A stretch of DNA of 64,000 nt from Nisaea nitritireducens (GTDB lineage: Bacteria > Pseudomonadota > Alphaproteobacteria > Thalassobaculales > Thalassobaculaceae): the NCBI RefSeq assembly GCF_014904795.1, contig NZ_JACZFS010000030.1:19088-83087 (forward strand), in the 5' to 3' direction. The notes beneath the pieces are model-generated. The model saw nothing but the letters and a program-made list of their open reading frames with translations. It ran no database searches and had not been told where the DNA came from. The translations under genes were made by a program, and so were the position numbers. Position 1 is the first letter of the stretch. Every line of letters begins with the position of its first letter. Below, piece after piece: positions 1 through 8,688 of the stretch.

Positions 1-8
1 GGATTATC

Positions 9-779
9 ATGACTGCCATCCTGACTGACAGGGACCCTTGCGCCTTCGGCGAACGCAATTCCGGTGGCCGCTCGCCTGTCCTCTTCATCTCGGATCATCA
101 TCGGAACCGTGTCCCGGCCTCGCTCAAAAATCTGGGCCTGACGGAAGAAGAACTGGCGCGCCATATCGGCTACGACATCGGCATTGCCTGGATTGCGGAG
201 TATCTGTCCGACCGGTTCGATGCGCCGCTCGTCCACACGAACTATTCCCGTCTGGTGATCGACTGCAACCGGGTACCGGGAACGCCCGATGCCTCCCCGG
301 CCGTTGCGGACGGTACGCGGGTTCCCGGAAATGAAGACCTGAGCGAGGCCGAACTGGACTCTCGCCGGACCGAACTTTTCGAGCCGTACCATTCCGCAAT
401 CCGCGCCCGCATGGACGTGATGGAGGCGGATGGCCGCAACCCGGTGATCGTCGCCTTGCATAGCTTCACCCCGATGATGAAGGATCGCGGCACACCGCGC
501 CCGTGGGAAATCGGTATCATCTGGAACGAGGACGACCGTCTCGCACGGCCGGTAATAGAGACCTTGCGCCAAAACGAGCACCTGACCATAGGCGACAACG
601 AGCCCTATTCGGGTCGTGACGGCGGTTTCTCGCTCTATGCCCACCCCGAGGCGCGCGGACACCCCCATATCGGAGTCGAGTTCCGTCAGGACCTTGTCGC
701 CTCCGAAGAAGACGCGCACAAATGGGCAGAGGTTTTCGGAAACGCACTGGAAATCGCGGTTTCGTCGCTTACTCTTTGA
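9..779 (+). CDS. N-formylglutamate amidohydrolase family protein
   Basis: A 256-residue protein of the FGase family, zinc-dependent amidohydrolases that release formate from N-formylglutamate-like substrates. Visible family motifs are SDHH (28-31), HIGYDIG (52-58), YSRLVIDCNR (79-88), HSFTP (151-155), NEPYSG (197-202) and GVEFRQD (222-228). The length is normal and the protein has no signal peptide, so it is probably cytosolic. Only eight bases precede the ATG, so the ribosome-binding site and any upstream operon partners lie outside the window. No other histidine-degradation (hut) genes are visible, so the substrate is not settled by context. The DUF1244 gene follows after 39 bases and may be cotranscribed. 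Confidence 0.85.
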   Translation: MTAILTDRDPCAFGERNSGGRSPVLFISDHHRNRVPASLKNLGLTEEELARHIGYDIGIAWIAEYLSDRFDAPLVHTNYSRLVIDCNRVPGTPDASPAVADGTRVPGNEDLSEAELDSRRTELFEPYHSAIRARMDVMEADGRNPVIVALHSFTPMMKDRGTPRPWEIGIIWNEDDRLARPVIETLRQNEHLTIGDNEPYSGRDGGFSLYAHPEARGHPHIGVEFRQDLVASEEDAHKWAEVFGNALEIAVSSLTL

Positions 780-818
780 GAAGAAGACGGAACCGTCAGG
801 ACCGAGGGAGAAGACATC

Positions 819-1142
819 ATGGGTAATCCGGCAGACAAATTCGACGACCAGACGCGGCTGGAACTGGAAGCTGCCGCCTTCCGCCGCTTGCTGGCGCATC
901 TGGGCGAACGCAAGGACGTGCAGAATATCGACCTGATGAACCTCGCCGGGTTCTGCCGCAACTGCCTGTCGAAATGGTATCTGGCTGAAGCCGAGGCCAA
1001 GGATCTGGAACTTGATTACGGCGCGGCCCGCGAAATCGTCTACGGCATGCCCTATGACGATTGGAAAGCGAAGTACCAGTCCGAGGCCAGCGGCGAGCAG
1101 AAAAAGGCCTTCGACGCCGAGATGGCGAAACAAAATCACTGA
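819..1142 (+). CDS. DUF1244 domain protein
   Basis: A 107-residue cytosolic protein matching the DUF1244 family of Proteobacteria, whose role is unknown. The diagnostic core is NLAGFCRNCLSKWY (41-54) with Cys46 and Cys49, followed by the conserved YGMPYDDWK segment (75-83). The tail is lysine-rich and charged. A good ribosome-binding site (GGGAG, about 9 bases before the ATG) supports the start. It lies 39 bases downstream of the amidohydrolase gene and 79 bases upstream of gapR on the same strand. The paired cysteines suggest a metal or redox function, but that is inference. Confidence 0.85.
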   Translation: MGNPADKFDDQTRLELEAAAFRRLLAHLGERKDVQNIDLMNLAGFCRNCLSKWYLAEAEAKDLELDYGAAREIVYGMPYDDWKAKYQSEASGEQKKAFDAEMAKQNH

Positions 1143-1221
1143 AGCCCGATGCGGCGCTTGATGGGATCGGGCGCCGCGACTATTGTCCGGGCGATTTTCC
1201 TTCTATTGACGAGGATATTCC

Positions 1222-1467
1222 ATGACCGAAGTCGGCGGCATCGCTGCGGAGCAGCTTGTTTCCTATATTGAACGGATTGAGCGGCTCGAAGAAGAAAAGG
1301 CCGCTCTCTCGGCGGACATCAAGGATGTCTTCGCCGAAGCCAAGGGCAACGGCTTCGACGTCAAGACGATGCGTCAGATCCTGAAGCTTCGGAAGCTGGA
1401 CAAGGACGACCTGCAGGAGCAGGAGCACCTGCTCGAGCTTTACAAGCGCGCCATCGGCCTCGAATAG
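1222..1467 (+). CDS. gapR: GapR-family DNA-binding protein (DUF2312)
   Basis: An 81-residue protein matching GapR (DUF2312), an alphaproteobacterial nucleoid protein that binds overtwisted AT-rich DNA and supports replication and topoisomerase action. The sequence shows the long family coiled coil from about residue 10 to 40 (LVSYIERIERLEEEK), then the basic GFDVKTMRQILKLRK DNA-binding helix and the LLELYKRAIG tail. The length is that of the family. The ATG follows GAGG at good spacing. It converges on the PAS-domain gene, with three bases between stop codons. Confidence 0.92.
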   Translation: MTEVGGIAAEQLVSYIERIERLEEEKAALSADIKDVFAEAKGNGFDVKTMRQILKLRKLDKDDLQEQEHLLELYKRAIGLE

Positions 1468-1470
1468 GGT

Positions 1471-1953
1471 TCAGTCCAGGACCGCATGATATCCGAGGAT
1501 ACGGCTGATCTCGTTTCCGTCCTCGGATATCGGCACGAACGCGACTTCGAGATTTATCTCAACCAGCTTAGCCGTACGGGCCTTGTCCCAGAGTCCATGC
1601 ACCGGCTTCTTTGACTCAACACAAAGCTTCAAGGCATCCAGAAGCGCGTCCCTGGTTTCGGGCGCACAATCGACTTGCGACACGATTTGCCGTGTCACCA
1701 GTCCGTAAAGCTTCGCGAGGCCGGTCCCGATAAGGCTGAATTCGAAATCCGCGCCGCCGTTGATCACCTTGATCATTGAGATGTTCGGCAGGAATTCGAA
1801 CAGATCCAGCGGATCGACTTCTCCCCTTTTCGGCGCCACCCGGCCCTGGCGAAGAGTCTCCCAATGGGAAACCAGCCGCTCAACGACCGGACTGTCAAAT
1901 ACGGTTGTCTCGTCAATCGCCGCGTTGCTTCTTCCGGAATCCGTCGACGTCAC
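1471..1953 (-). CDS. PAS-domain protein (PAS_5 type)
   Basis: A protein of about 160 residues containing a single PAS_5-type sensory fold and no output domain. The WETLRQGRVAPKRGEVDP segment and the FLPNISMIKV and FEFSLIGTGL strands are typical of the small alphaproteobacterial PAS proteins, whose function is unknown. No in-frame ATG precedes the domain. The start is either GTG at 1953 (used here) or TTG at 1971, and neither has a strong Shine-Dalgarno. No signal peptide or membrane segment is seen. It is monocistronic and convergent with gapR. Its upstream region (1954-2080) is AT-rich. Confidence 0.7.
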   Translation of the reverse strand: MTSTDSGRSNAAIDETTVFDSPVVERLVSHWETLRQGRVAPKRGEVDPLDLFEFLPNISMIKVINGGADFEFSLIGTGLAKLYGLVTRQIVSQVDCAPETRDALLDALKLCVESKKPVHGLWDKARTAKLVEINLEVAFVPISEDGNEISRILGYHAVLD

Positions 1954-2080
1954 TTTGTCGCCATCTCGCAATTATATAGGTTGATAAAAAATCGTCTGCA
2001 TATAGCACTGCACGATAACGGCAACAGAGCGCACAGCCAAGATTGCATTTTATAATAAAACAGCAGTTTACGCCCAGCCG

Positions 2081-3232
2081 TCAGATCCAGTCCGAGACCA
2101 TGACCGGTTTGCCGGCGCAAAAGGTTGCCTTCACCGTCGCGCGCCCGCCGTCCGGTGGTGCCACGAGAAGGAAGTCGGCACGCTTGCCAACTGCAATTTC
2201 CCCGCGATCGTCCAGACCGGCCGCGCGCGCCGGATTGCGCGAGACAAGATCCCAGGCCTCTGCCAACGAAGCATCACCCGCCTCGGCGAGGATGAACGGC
2301 GCCTGTGGCAGAGCCGGGTAATAATAATCAGAGACCAGCGCGCTGCAGCGGCCGGCACGAACCTCATCGGCCGCACGAATGCCGCCATCCTTCATATGGC
2401 TGCCGCCGCGTAGCACGTTCGGCGCGCCGAAAATCGCGGTACTCCCGAGCTTACGGCTCTCCTCCGCCGCATCCAGCGTCAGAGGGAATTCGGCAATACC
2501 GCAGCCCAACGCGTTGAAATGCCGGCGCTCATCCGGCGTGCGATCGTCGTGAGACGCCATTGGAATGTTATTCGCCCTGGCAATCTCTGCCAGCCGGCTC
2601 ACCGTCGGTGCGACTTCATCCGTGCGAGCCTCTAGGCCGCGCACCAGGGCGAGAAAATCCTCCTCGGAAAGGCCTGTCCGGCCAGTATAGGTACCCATCG
2701 GATCTCCGCGATCCGCCTTGCGCAGGATTGGCGCCATATGTTCGTTGAAAGCCAGCAGATCGACCCGGCCGCGCCGCATCCAGTCAGCCACCTCTTCCGC
2801 GACATCCAGATTGTAGAGCTCAAAGCGTAAATGAAAACGCGAGTCGGCCAGCAGCCGCGGCCGGGCTTCCTCCAGCCCATCCACAATCGCGACCACGGTA
2901 TCCCGCCCGCGCAAGCCCGGCTCCCAGGAATAGGTGACCGCATGATAGGCGGTCGTGATGCCGTTGGAGATCAGCTGCCGGTCGGTATCCGCGAAGGCCA
3001 CCTGCATCGGGAAATGCACGCCGGGGCGCGGCATGATCTGACGCTCGAAAGCGTCCCCGTGCAGATCGACGATACCCGGCAGAAGCAGCAGACCGCGTGC
3101 ATCTACGAGCCGATCTCCCGGCCCGGCATCGACACCGACCGCCGCGATCTTGTCGCCTTCGATCAGCACATCGGTCTCAACCAAACCCTCGCCCGGGACC
3201 AGCACCCGCGCCCCCTGAACCAACGCCCCCAA
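2081..3232 (-). CDS. phnM: Alpha-D-ribose 1-methylphosphonate 5-triphosphate diphosphatase PhnM
   Basis: PhnM removes pyrophosphate from alpha-D-ribose 1-methylphosphonate 5-triphosphate in the C-P lyase pathway. The amidohydrolase-fold metal site is visible as LHGDAFERQ (His58, Asp60), with later MASHDDRTPDE and the C-terminal NPARAAGL turn. The longest open frame runs to an ATG at 3430, but that would overlap the divergent gene by about 100 bases. The TTG at 3230-3232 has GGAG seven bases upstream, gives a 383-residue protein of family length, and sits about 34 bases below a Pho-type promoter. The phnGHIJKL core is absent here, so the rest of the pathway must be elsewhere. Confidence 0.88.
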   Translation of the reverse strand: MGALVQGARVLVPGEGLVETDVLIEGDKIAAVGVDAGPGDRLVDARGLLLLPGIVDLHGDAFERQIMPRPGVHFPMQVAFADTDRQLISNGITTAYHAVTYSWEPGLRGRDTVVAIVDGLEEARPRLLADSRFHLRFELYNLDVAEEVADWMRRGRVDLLAFNEHMAPILRKADRGDPMGTYTGRTGLSEEDFLALVRGLEARTDEVAPTVSRLAEIARANNIPMASHDDRTPDERRHFNALGCGIAEFPLTLDAAEESRKLGSTAIFGAPNVLRGGSHMKDGGIRAADEVRAGRCSALVSDYYYPALPQAPFILAEAGDASLAEAWDLVSRNPARAAGLDDRGEIAVGKRADFLLVAPPDGGRATVKATFCAGKPVMVSDWI

Positions 3233-3272
3233 CGCACTTCTCCAAAAGCCAGCACCATGCCATAAGAGCCCG

Positions 3273-3306
3273 ACTATACACGGTCGGCCTGACAGTATGA
3301 TGACCC
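3273..3306 (-). promoter_or_regulatory. Pho box and -10 element upstream of phnM
   Basis: Read on the minus strand, GGGTCAT (3306-3300), a 4-base spacer and CTGTCAG (3295-3289) form two imperfect copies of the PhoB half-site CTGTCAT at the standard 11-base period. Ten bases further on is TATAGT (3278-3273), a near-consensus -10 at the distance expected when PhoB replaces the -35. This predicts phosphate-starvation control of phnM. Confidence 0.6.
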
Positions 3307-3325
3307 TTTCGGAGCCAATCAGATC

Positions 3326-4069
3326 ATGACCAGCAACTCGCCCCAGTTCCCGGCATTCAGTACCGCCGCCAACCCGGACGGCCCGCGCTATGCGATTTAT
3401 TTCGCACCGGACAGCGACACACCGCTGCACCGTTTCGGCTCAGGCTGGCTGGGCCGCGATGCAGTGAGCGGCACGGCGCTGGATCAGCCCAAGCTCGATG
3501 AAATCACCGCCGCTCGGCAGGCCGAACTGACGGCAACGGCGAACAATTACGGTTTTCACGCCACACTGAAGCCGCCGTTTCATTTGAGGGATGGGAATAC
3601 CGCTGACCAGTTGCTCGAAGAGGCATCTTCTTTTGCCGCAGCGCGCGCACCTTTCGAGATACAGCTGGTGGCCCGGGACCTTTCCGGCTTCCTCGCGCTG
3701 ATGCAGAAGGAAAGCAAGGCGGAGATGCGGGAACTTGCCGCCGATTGCGTCCGCCAATTCGATCCGCTACGTGCCCTGCCCGGCGAGGCGGAGCTTGAGA
3801 AGCGGCGGGCCGCCGGACTCTCCGCACAGCAGGAACAGATGCTGCAGCGCTGGGGCTATCCCTACGTTATGGGAGAGTTCCGCTTCCACATGACCCTGTC
3901 GAAGCGGATCGAGGATGAGAGCGAGCGCGAGGCCCTGATGCAGGAAATCCTGAAACACGGCGCCGAGGCACTTGCAACACCCGTCGCGGTGGACGCCATC
4001 TCGGTCTTCCATCAGGAAAACAGGAAGGCGCCCTTTATCCGTCTCGGACGCTTTGCTTTCGGCGGCTGA
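3326..4069 (+). CDS. DUF1045 / 2H-phosphoesterase-like phosphonate metabolism protein
   Basis: A 247-residue protein of the DUF1045 family, commonly found with phosphonate genes. Two H-x-T-x motifs, HATL (78-81, within NYGFHATLKPPF) and HMTL (188-191, within FRFHMTLSKR), are the signature of 2H phosphoesterases, which open or transfer cyclic or 2',5' phosphodiesters. The conserved RYAIYFAP start of the fold is at 21-28. It is divergent from phnM across a 93-base region holding the Pho box. A role on the cyclic ribose phosphate made by C-P lyase, in place of PhnP, is plausible but inferred. Confidence 0.85.
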   Translation: MTSNSPQFPAFSTAANPDGPRYAIYFAPDSDTPLHRFGSGWLGRDAVSGTALDQPKLDEITAARQAELTATANNYGFHATLKPPFHLRDGNTADQLLEEASSFAAARAPFEIQLVARDLSGFLALMQKESKAEMRELAADCVRQFDPLRALPGEAELEKRRAAGLSAQQEQMLQRWGYPYVMGEFRFHMTLSKRIEDESEREALMQEILKHGAEALATPVAVDAISVFHQENRKAPFIRLGRFAFGG

Positions 4070-4074
4070 CCGGA

Positions 4075-5205
4075 TTAACCGGCCAGCACGTCTTTCAGGG
4101 CCGAGAGGAAGCCGTCTGTATCCTCATCGCTGCCTACGGTCACCCGGATATAATTCTCGTATCCCGGATGCATCAGCCGTCCGATCATGACGCCCTTCTC
4201 CAGAAGCGCCGCAACGATATCCGCCGCTGGCCGATCCATCTTCGCGGTGACGAAATTCGCCACCGTCGGGAACGGTTCCGCACCAAGCGCCGTCAGGCCC
4301 GCGACCAGACGTTCCCGCTCGATCCGGGTTTTCTCCAACAGCATGTGGCGATGATCCTTGTCATGCCATGCCGCCAGCGCGCCTGCCTGGGCCACCGCAT
4401 TGACGTTGAACACGCTGCGCATCTTCTGGAAGGCGTTCGCGATCTCGTCCGATCCGGCCAGGATATACCCAACCCGAATGCCGGCGAGGCCGTAGGCCTT
4501 GGAGAAAGTACGGAACACGGCCCAGGGGCCGCTGCGTTTCGCCATCACGGCCAAATGGTCCTCGCCTCCGTCATGGATGCCGAACTCGTAATAGGCCTCG
4601 TCCAGCACCAGTAGCGCCGTATCGGGAATACCGAGGGCAAGCCGCTCGACCTCTTCCGAGCTCAGGACGTTGCCGGTCGGGTTATTCGGAGAAGCGGCAA
4701 AGACGAGACGGGTGCGGTCCGTCGCCGCCGCGATCATCGCGTCGACATCGTTGCTGCCGTCAGCCTTCAGCGGCACCGTCACAAGCGTGCCGCCGTTGAC
4801 CGCGGCCGCATTGTTGTAGCTCGGGAAAGACGGGATCGGCACCAGCACTTCGTCGCCCGGCGAGACGGACAGGCGACCGGCGGAGACAATCGCCTCGTCG
4901 CTGCCATTGCCCATGACGATCCGGTGCTGCGGGATACCGGTCTCTTCCGAGATCGCCGCCGTCAGCGCACGCCATTGCGGATCGGGATAGCGGTTCACCC
5001 GGGTACAGGCTTCCTGCATCGCCGCGATGGCTTTCGGGGACGGTTGGATCGGCGATTCGTTCAGGTTCATCCGCCGGATCACCAGATCCGGATTGTTTCG
5101 CGTGATATCCGCTTCCACCGGAGGCCGCCCCGGGCTGGGCAGCGCCCGCAGCGCGGGTTTCGGGATGGTCGGCTCATTGGAATTATCGGCGGAAAATTCA
5201 GCCAT
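4075..5205 (-). CDS. hisC: Histidinol-phosphate aminotransferase-like PLP enzyme
   Basis: A fold-type I PLP aminotransferase of 376 residues, closest in pattern to HisC, which converts imidazole acetol-phosphate and glutamate to histidinol-phosphate. Seen: MNLNESPIQPS (46-56), the SPNNPTG loop (172-178), LDEAYYEF (201-208) and the PLP lysine in TFSKAYGLAG (Lys236). The open frame reaches 5283, but the ATG at 5205 has GGGAG at correct spacing and fits family length. No other his genes are nearby, so this may be a second HisC paralogue acting on another amino or keto acid. Confidence 0.85.
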   Translation of the reverse strand: MAEFSADNSNEPTIPKPALRALPSPGRPPVEADITRNNPDLVIRRMNLNESPIQPSPKAIAAMQEACTRVNRYPDPQWRALTAAISEETGIPQHRIVMGNGSDEAIVSAGRLSVSPGDEVLVPIPSFPSYNNAAAVNGGTLVTVPLKADGSNDVDAMIAAATDRTRLVFAASPNNPTGNVLSSEEVERLALGIPDTALLVLDEAYYEFGIHDGGEDHLAVMAKRSGPWAVFRTFSKAYGLAGIRVGYILAGSDEIANAFQKMRSVFNVNAVAQAGALAAWHDKDHRHMLLEKTRIERERLVAGLTALGAEPFPTVANFVTAKMDRPAADIVAALLEKGVMIGRLMHPGYENYIRVTVGSDEDTDGFLSALKDVLAG

Positions 5206-5307
5206 TGGATGGCTCCCGGACGTCACGCAAAGGGAATAGGGAACGCGCTGCATTCCCGAAAGGATATCTGATCCTATGGTCAATCAGAGAAGCCGTACAG
5301 ACGGTTT

Positions 5308-5787
5308 TCAGCTCTGATTGCCGCCATGCCCGGATGCCTTCTTCAGCGCCTCGGTCGCCCGCGCCAGGCAGTCCAGCGTTTGCTCCGACAGATGATGTTC
5401 CAGCCCTTCCGCATCGGCTTCCGCGATATCGGCAGGCACCCCGATCGTGTGCAGAAAATCGAGAACCATGTGATGCCGCTGACGGGCATGCTCCGCGACG
5501 GCCCTCCCCTTGTCCGTCAGGAAAATCGAACGGTAGGGTTTGCTCTCGACATAGCCTTCTTTCTGCAACCGCTGGATCGTGTTGTTCACGGTCGGGCGGC
5601 TCACCCCAAGCAAGTCCGCCAGATCGACCAGCCGGGCCTCTCCGTTCGTCTCGATCAGGTCTGCGATCAGCTCGACATAATCCTCGGCAATCTCGACGCT
5701 ATGGTCGCGCCGGATACGTTCGAACAACGCCGCACGTTTGCCGGAATCCTGCAGGTCAATAACCGGCATATCCCGGTCTTCCGCCAT
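5308..5787 (-). CDS. mntR: Manganese-responsive DtxR/MntR-family repressor
   Basis: A 159-residue DtxR/MntR-family metalloregulator. The N-terminal winged helix-turn-helix is VDLADLLGVSRPTVNNTI followed by the wing GYVESKPYRSIFLTDKG. The dimerisation and metal domain holds the acidic and histidine residues (HHMVLDFL, EADAEGLEHHLS) that bind Mn2+ in this family. It lacks the SH3-like third domain of DtxR, as MntR does. The ATG at 5787 was preferred to an upstream TTG at 5811. It is divergent from the sitABCD transporter, and a strong dyad lies between them, so it probably represses transporter expression when manganese is sufficient. Confidence 0.88.
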   Translation of the reverse strand: MAEDRDMPVIDLQDSGKRAALFERIRRDHSVEIAEDYVELIADLIETNGEARLVDLADLLGVSRPTVNNTIQRLQKEGYVESKPYRSIFLTDKGRAVAEHARQRHHMVLDFLHTIGVPADIAEADAEGLEHHLSEQTLDCLARATEALKKASGHGGNQS

Positions 5788-5846
5788 CTTGCTGTTCCGA
5801 CTTCTGCCCAAAACACCGACCCTTCACCCGATTAAATGCGCATCGC

Positions 5847-5868
5847 AAACTTAGCATAGGCTAAATTT
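5847..5868. promoter_or_regulatory. Probable MntR operator (dyad)
   Basis: AAACTTAGC-ATAG-GCTAAATTT is a 9-4-9 inverted repeat with one mismatch, located between divergent mntR and sitA. A TTGACC (5872-5877) suited to act as a -35 for sitA begins four bases after it. Size, symmetry and position fit an operator for the dimeric MntR, and the site could serve both promoters. No second copy was noticed in the window. Confidence 0.65.
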
Positions 5869-5978
5869 ATATTGACCCACTAATAAAATGAGCCATATCT
5901 GTTTTACGTTTATCGTAGCACGTACCGCCTGAATAGCCTGCCCCGTATCGCAGGCTGCCCTTGGGAGTTGATCGAAGA

Positions 5979-6893
5979 ATGAACACCGGCAAACGCCTTC
6001 TGGCACTGGCCGCGGTTTGCGGCGTCCTGATTTCCGGAGCGGTGCTCGCCTCCCCGGTCGCGGCCAAGATGAAGGTCGTTACCACCTTTACCGTCCTCGC
6101 TGACATGGCGGCAAATGTCGCCGGCGATGCGGCGGAGGTTGTCTCGATTACCAAACCGGGCGCGGAAATTCACGGCTACGAGCCGACGCCGAGAGATATC
6201 GTTCGGGCCAGCGGCGCGGATCTGGTGCTCTGGAACGGGATGAATCTGGAACTCTGGTTCGAGCAGTTTCTCTCCCATCTCGGCGACAAGCCGTCGGCCA
6301 CCCTGACGGACGGCATCGTGCCCATCTCGATTGCCGCCGGCGCCTACGAGGGCAAACCTAACCCGCATGCCTGGATGGGACTGAACAACGCTCTCGTCTA
6401 TATCGACAACATTGCCGGCGCCTTCTCCAAGCACGATCCGGCGAATGCGGCGGCCTATGCCGCCAATGCAGCTGCCTACAAGGACAAGCTGCGCGCCACC
6501 ATCGAGCCGCTTCGGGTCCGGATCGCCGGCATTCCGGAGTCCGCGCGATGGCTGGTCACCTGCGAAGGCGCATTCAGCTACCTCGCCCGCGATTTCGGCC
6601 TGAAGGAACTCTACCTCTGGCCGATGAACGCCGATCAGATGGGCACGCCGCAGCAGGTCCGTAAAGTTATCGACGGCGTTCGCGACAACAATATCCCGGT
6701 CGTCTTCTGCGAAAGCACCGTGAACACCGCACCGGCAAAGCAGGTCGCGCGGGAGACCGGCGCCCGATATGGCGGCGTTCTCTATGTCGACTCGCTGAGC
6801 GAGCCGGATGGGCCGGTGCCGACCTATCTCGACCTTCTGACCGTCACCGCCAGGACCGTCGCGGACGGCCTTACCGCCGCCACCGCGAACTGA
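5979..6893 (+). CDS. sitA: Manganese/iron ABC transporter substrate-binding protein (SitA/MntA type)
   Basis: Periplasmic metal-binding lipocalin-independent receptor of the cluster 9 (TroA/ZnuA) family, 304 residues. An N-terminal signal peptide is seen ([13 protein letters not shown], hydrophobic to about 25, cleavage near SPVAA). Metal ligands fit the family: His65 ([12 protein letters not shown]), His130 (NPHAWM), Glu in [10 protein letters not shown] and Asp in [10 protein letters not shown]. There is no histidine-rich loop of the ZnuA kind, which favours Mn2+ or Fe2+ over Zn2+. ATG at 5979 was chosen over a TTG at 5961 because it gives a clean signal peptide. It is the first gene of the four-gene transporter operon divergent from mntR. 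Confidence 0.88.
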   Translation: MNTGKRLLALAAVCGVLISGAVLASPVAAKMKVVTTFTVLADMAANVAGDAAEVVSITKPGAEIHGYEPTPRDIVRASGADLVLWNGMNLELWFEQFLSHLGDKPSATLTDGIVPISIAAGAYEGKPNPHAWMGLNNALVYIDNIAGAFSKHDPANAAAYAANAAAYKDKLRATIEPLRVRIAGIPESARWLVTCEGAFSYLARDFGLKELYLWPMNADQMGTPQQVRKVIDGVRDNNIPVVFCESTVNTAPAKQVARETGARYGGVLYVDSLSEPDGPVPTYLDLLTVTARTVADGLTAATAN

Positions 6894-6907
6894 AACCGGA
6901 TCGCACC

Positions 6908-7807
6908 ATGCTCGCTCGCACTGATCAGAAAAACAGCCAGGACAAGGATCGGGACAACGCCGGCGGCATCTACGCCCACGACGTGACCGTGACCTACCGC
7001 AACGGTCACACGGCTCTCTACGACGCCAGTTTCGAGATCCCGCGTGGCACGGTGACCGCACTCGTCGGGGTCAACGGCGCCGGGAAATCAACCCTGTTCA
7101 AGGCCATTATGGGCTTCGTGCCCACCGCCAAGGGCGAGATCCGCTTGCTTGGCCGGACCGTCAAGGAAGCGATGCGCGAGAGCCTGGTCGCCTACGTGCC
7201 GCAATCCGAGGATGTCGACTGGGGCTTCCCTGTCCTGGTCGAGGATGTGGTGATGATGGGCCGCTACGGCCATATGGGCTTCCTGCGCCGGCCCTCTGCC
7301 GCCGACCATGAAGCGGTCGAGCTAGCGCTGTCACGGGTCAACATGCTGGACTATCGCAAACGCCAGATCGGCGAGCTTTCCGGCGGTCAGCGCAAACGCG
7401 TGTTCCTTGCCCGAGCCCTTGCCCAGGACGGCCAGGTCATCCTGCTGGACGAGCCCTTCACGGGCGTCGACGTGAAGACAGAAGATCAGATCGTCGCCCT
7501 GCTTCGGGAGCTGCGGGACGAGGGCCGGGTCATGCTGGTCTCGACCCACAATCTCGGCTCGGTCCCGGAATTTTGCGACCGTACCGTCCTGGTGAAAGGC
7601 ACCGTTCTGGCCTATGGGCCGACTGAGACGACCTTCACCCGGAAGAATCTCGAGCGGGCCTTCGGCGGCGTGCTGCGCCACTTCACCCTCGGGGGCGAAG
7701 TAATACACGAGGATGGCGACCCGCGCGAAGTCACCATCTTCACAGACGACGAACGGCCGTTCGTACATTTCGGCGAGCCGCCGGAGCGCGAAGAGGACAA
7801 GCCGTGA
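6908..7807 (+). CDS. sitB: Metal ABC transporter ATP-binding protein
   Basis: ATPase of the manganese importer, 299 residues. Walker A is GVNGAGKST (54-62), the ABC signature is LSGGQRKR, Walker B is VILLDEPF and the switch histidine is in STHN. Compared with ZnuC it has the short acidic C-terminal extension ([12 protein letters not shown]) common in SitB/MntB proteins. It starts 14 bases after sitA, and its stop overlaps the GTG of sitC by four bases, so translational coupling is likely. It should sit on the cytoplasmic face of the SitC/SitD membrane dimer. Confidence 0.9.
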   Translation: MLARTDQKNSQDKDRDNAGGIYAHDVTVTYRNGHTALYDASFEIPRGTVTALVGVNGAGKSTLFKAIMGFVPTAKGEIRLLGRTVKEAMRESLVAYVPQSEDVDWGFPVLVEDVVMMGRYGHMGFLRRPSAADHEAVELALSRVNMLDYRKRQIGELSGGQRKRVFLARALAQDGQVILLDEPFTGVDVKTEDQIVALLRELRDEGRVMLVSTHNLGSVPEFCDRTVLVKGTVLAYGPTETTFTRKNLERAFGGVLRHFTLGGEVIHEDGDPREVTIFTDDERPFVHFGEPPEREEDKP

Positions 7808-8688
7808 TCGCTTATCTCCTCGAGCCGTTCGGTTATGGCTACATGACCAACGCCATGTGGGTCTCGGCCCTGGTCGGCGGGGTCTGCGCCTTTCTGTCTT
7901 CCTACCTGATGCTCAAGGGCTGGTCGCTGATCGGCGACGCGCTGTCCCATTCCGTTGTGCCCGGTGTGGCCGGGGCCTACATGCTTGGCCTGCCTTTCGC
8001 CCTCGGAGCCTTTATCGCCGGCGGGCTCGCGGCCGGTGCCATGCTGTTTCTCTCCGAACGTTCCGGCCTGAAGATCGACGTCATCATCGGCCTGATCTTC
8101 ACCTCCTTCTTCGGCCTCGGCCTGTTCATGGTTTCGATCAATCCGATGGCCGTCAGTATCCAGACTATCACCATGGGCAATATCCTCGCCATCACGCCGG
8201 AGGACACGCTGCAACTCGCCCTGATCGGGTTCATCTCGCTGGCCGTGCTGCTGGCGAAATGGAAAGACCTGATGGTCACCTTCTTCGACGAGAACCACGC
8301 CCGCTCCATCGGGCTCCGGCCCGGCCTGCTGAAAGCAGTCTTCTTCGTCCTGCTCTCCGCCTGCGTAGTCGCGGCGATGCAGACGGTCGGCGCCTTCCTG
8401 GTGATCGCCATGGTGGTCACACCCGGCGCGACCGCCTATCTGCTGTGCGACCGGTTTCCGCGCCTGATCATGACCTCCGTCGCCATCGGCACGCTGACCA
8501 GCTTCCTCGGCGCCTATGCCAGCTATTTCCTGGACGGCGCGACGGGCGGCATCATCGTCACCCTGCAGACCCTGATATTCCTCGCGGTCTTCATCTTCGC
8601 CCCGAAGCACGGGCTGCTCGCCGCTAAACGCAAGGCTGCCGATGCTCTTAAGCGCGGCAGCGGCCGACCGGCGGGAGGGGCTGCCTGA
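7804..8688 (+). CDS. sitC: Metal ABC transporter permease, first subunit
   Basis: Integral membrane permease of the ABC-3 family, 294 residues with about eight or nine hydrophobic segments. The family signature [19 protein letters not shown] lies near the N-terminus, and the cytoplasmic coupling region contains [10 protein letters not shown]. The GTG start overlaps the sitB stop (GTGA), and the stop overlaps the ATG of the next permease (TGATG). The basic C-terminus ([11 protein letters not shown]) is cytoplasmic. It would form a heterodimer with the following gene product. Confidence 0.88.
   Translation: MIAYLLEPFGYGYMTNAMWVSALVGGVCAFLSSYLMLKGWSLIGDALSHSVVPGVAGAYMLGLPFALGAFIAGGLAAGAMLFLSERSGLKIDVIIGLIFTSFFGLGLFMVSINPMAVSIQTITMGNILAITPEDTLQLALIGFISLAVLLAKWKDLMVTFFDENHARSIGLRPGLLKAVFFVLLSACVVAAMQTVGAFLVIAMVVTPGATAYLLCDRFPRLIMTSVAIGTLTSFLGAYASYFLDGATGGIIVTLQTLIFLAVFIFAPKHGLLAAKRKAADALKRGSGRPAGGAA

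Noticed and set aside
5905..5924. TACGT...ACGTA dyad before sitA
   Set aside because: Short arms with a 10-base gap; the 5847-5868 dyad is far stronger and better placed.
7612..8610. 332-residue minus-strand frame over sitB/sitC
   Set aside because: Low-complexity Gly/Asp/Gln/His composition and antisense to membrane protein codons.
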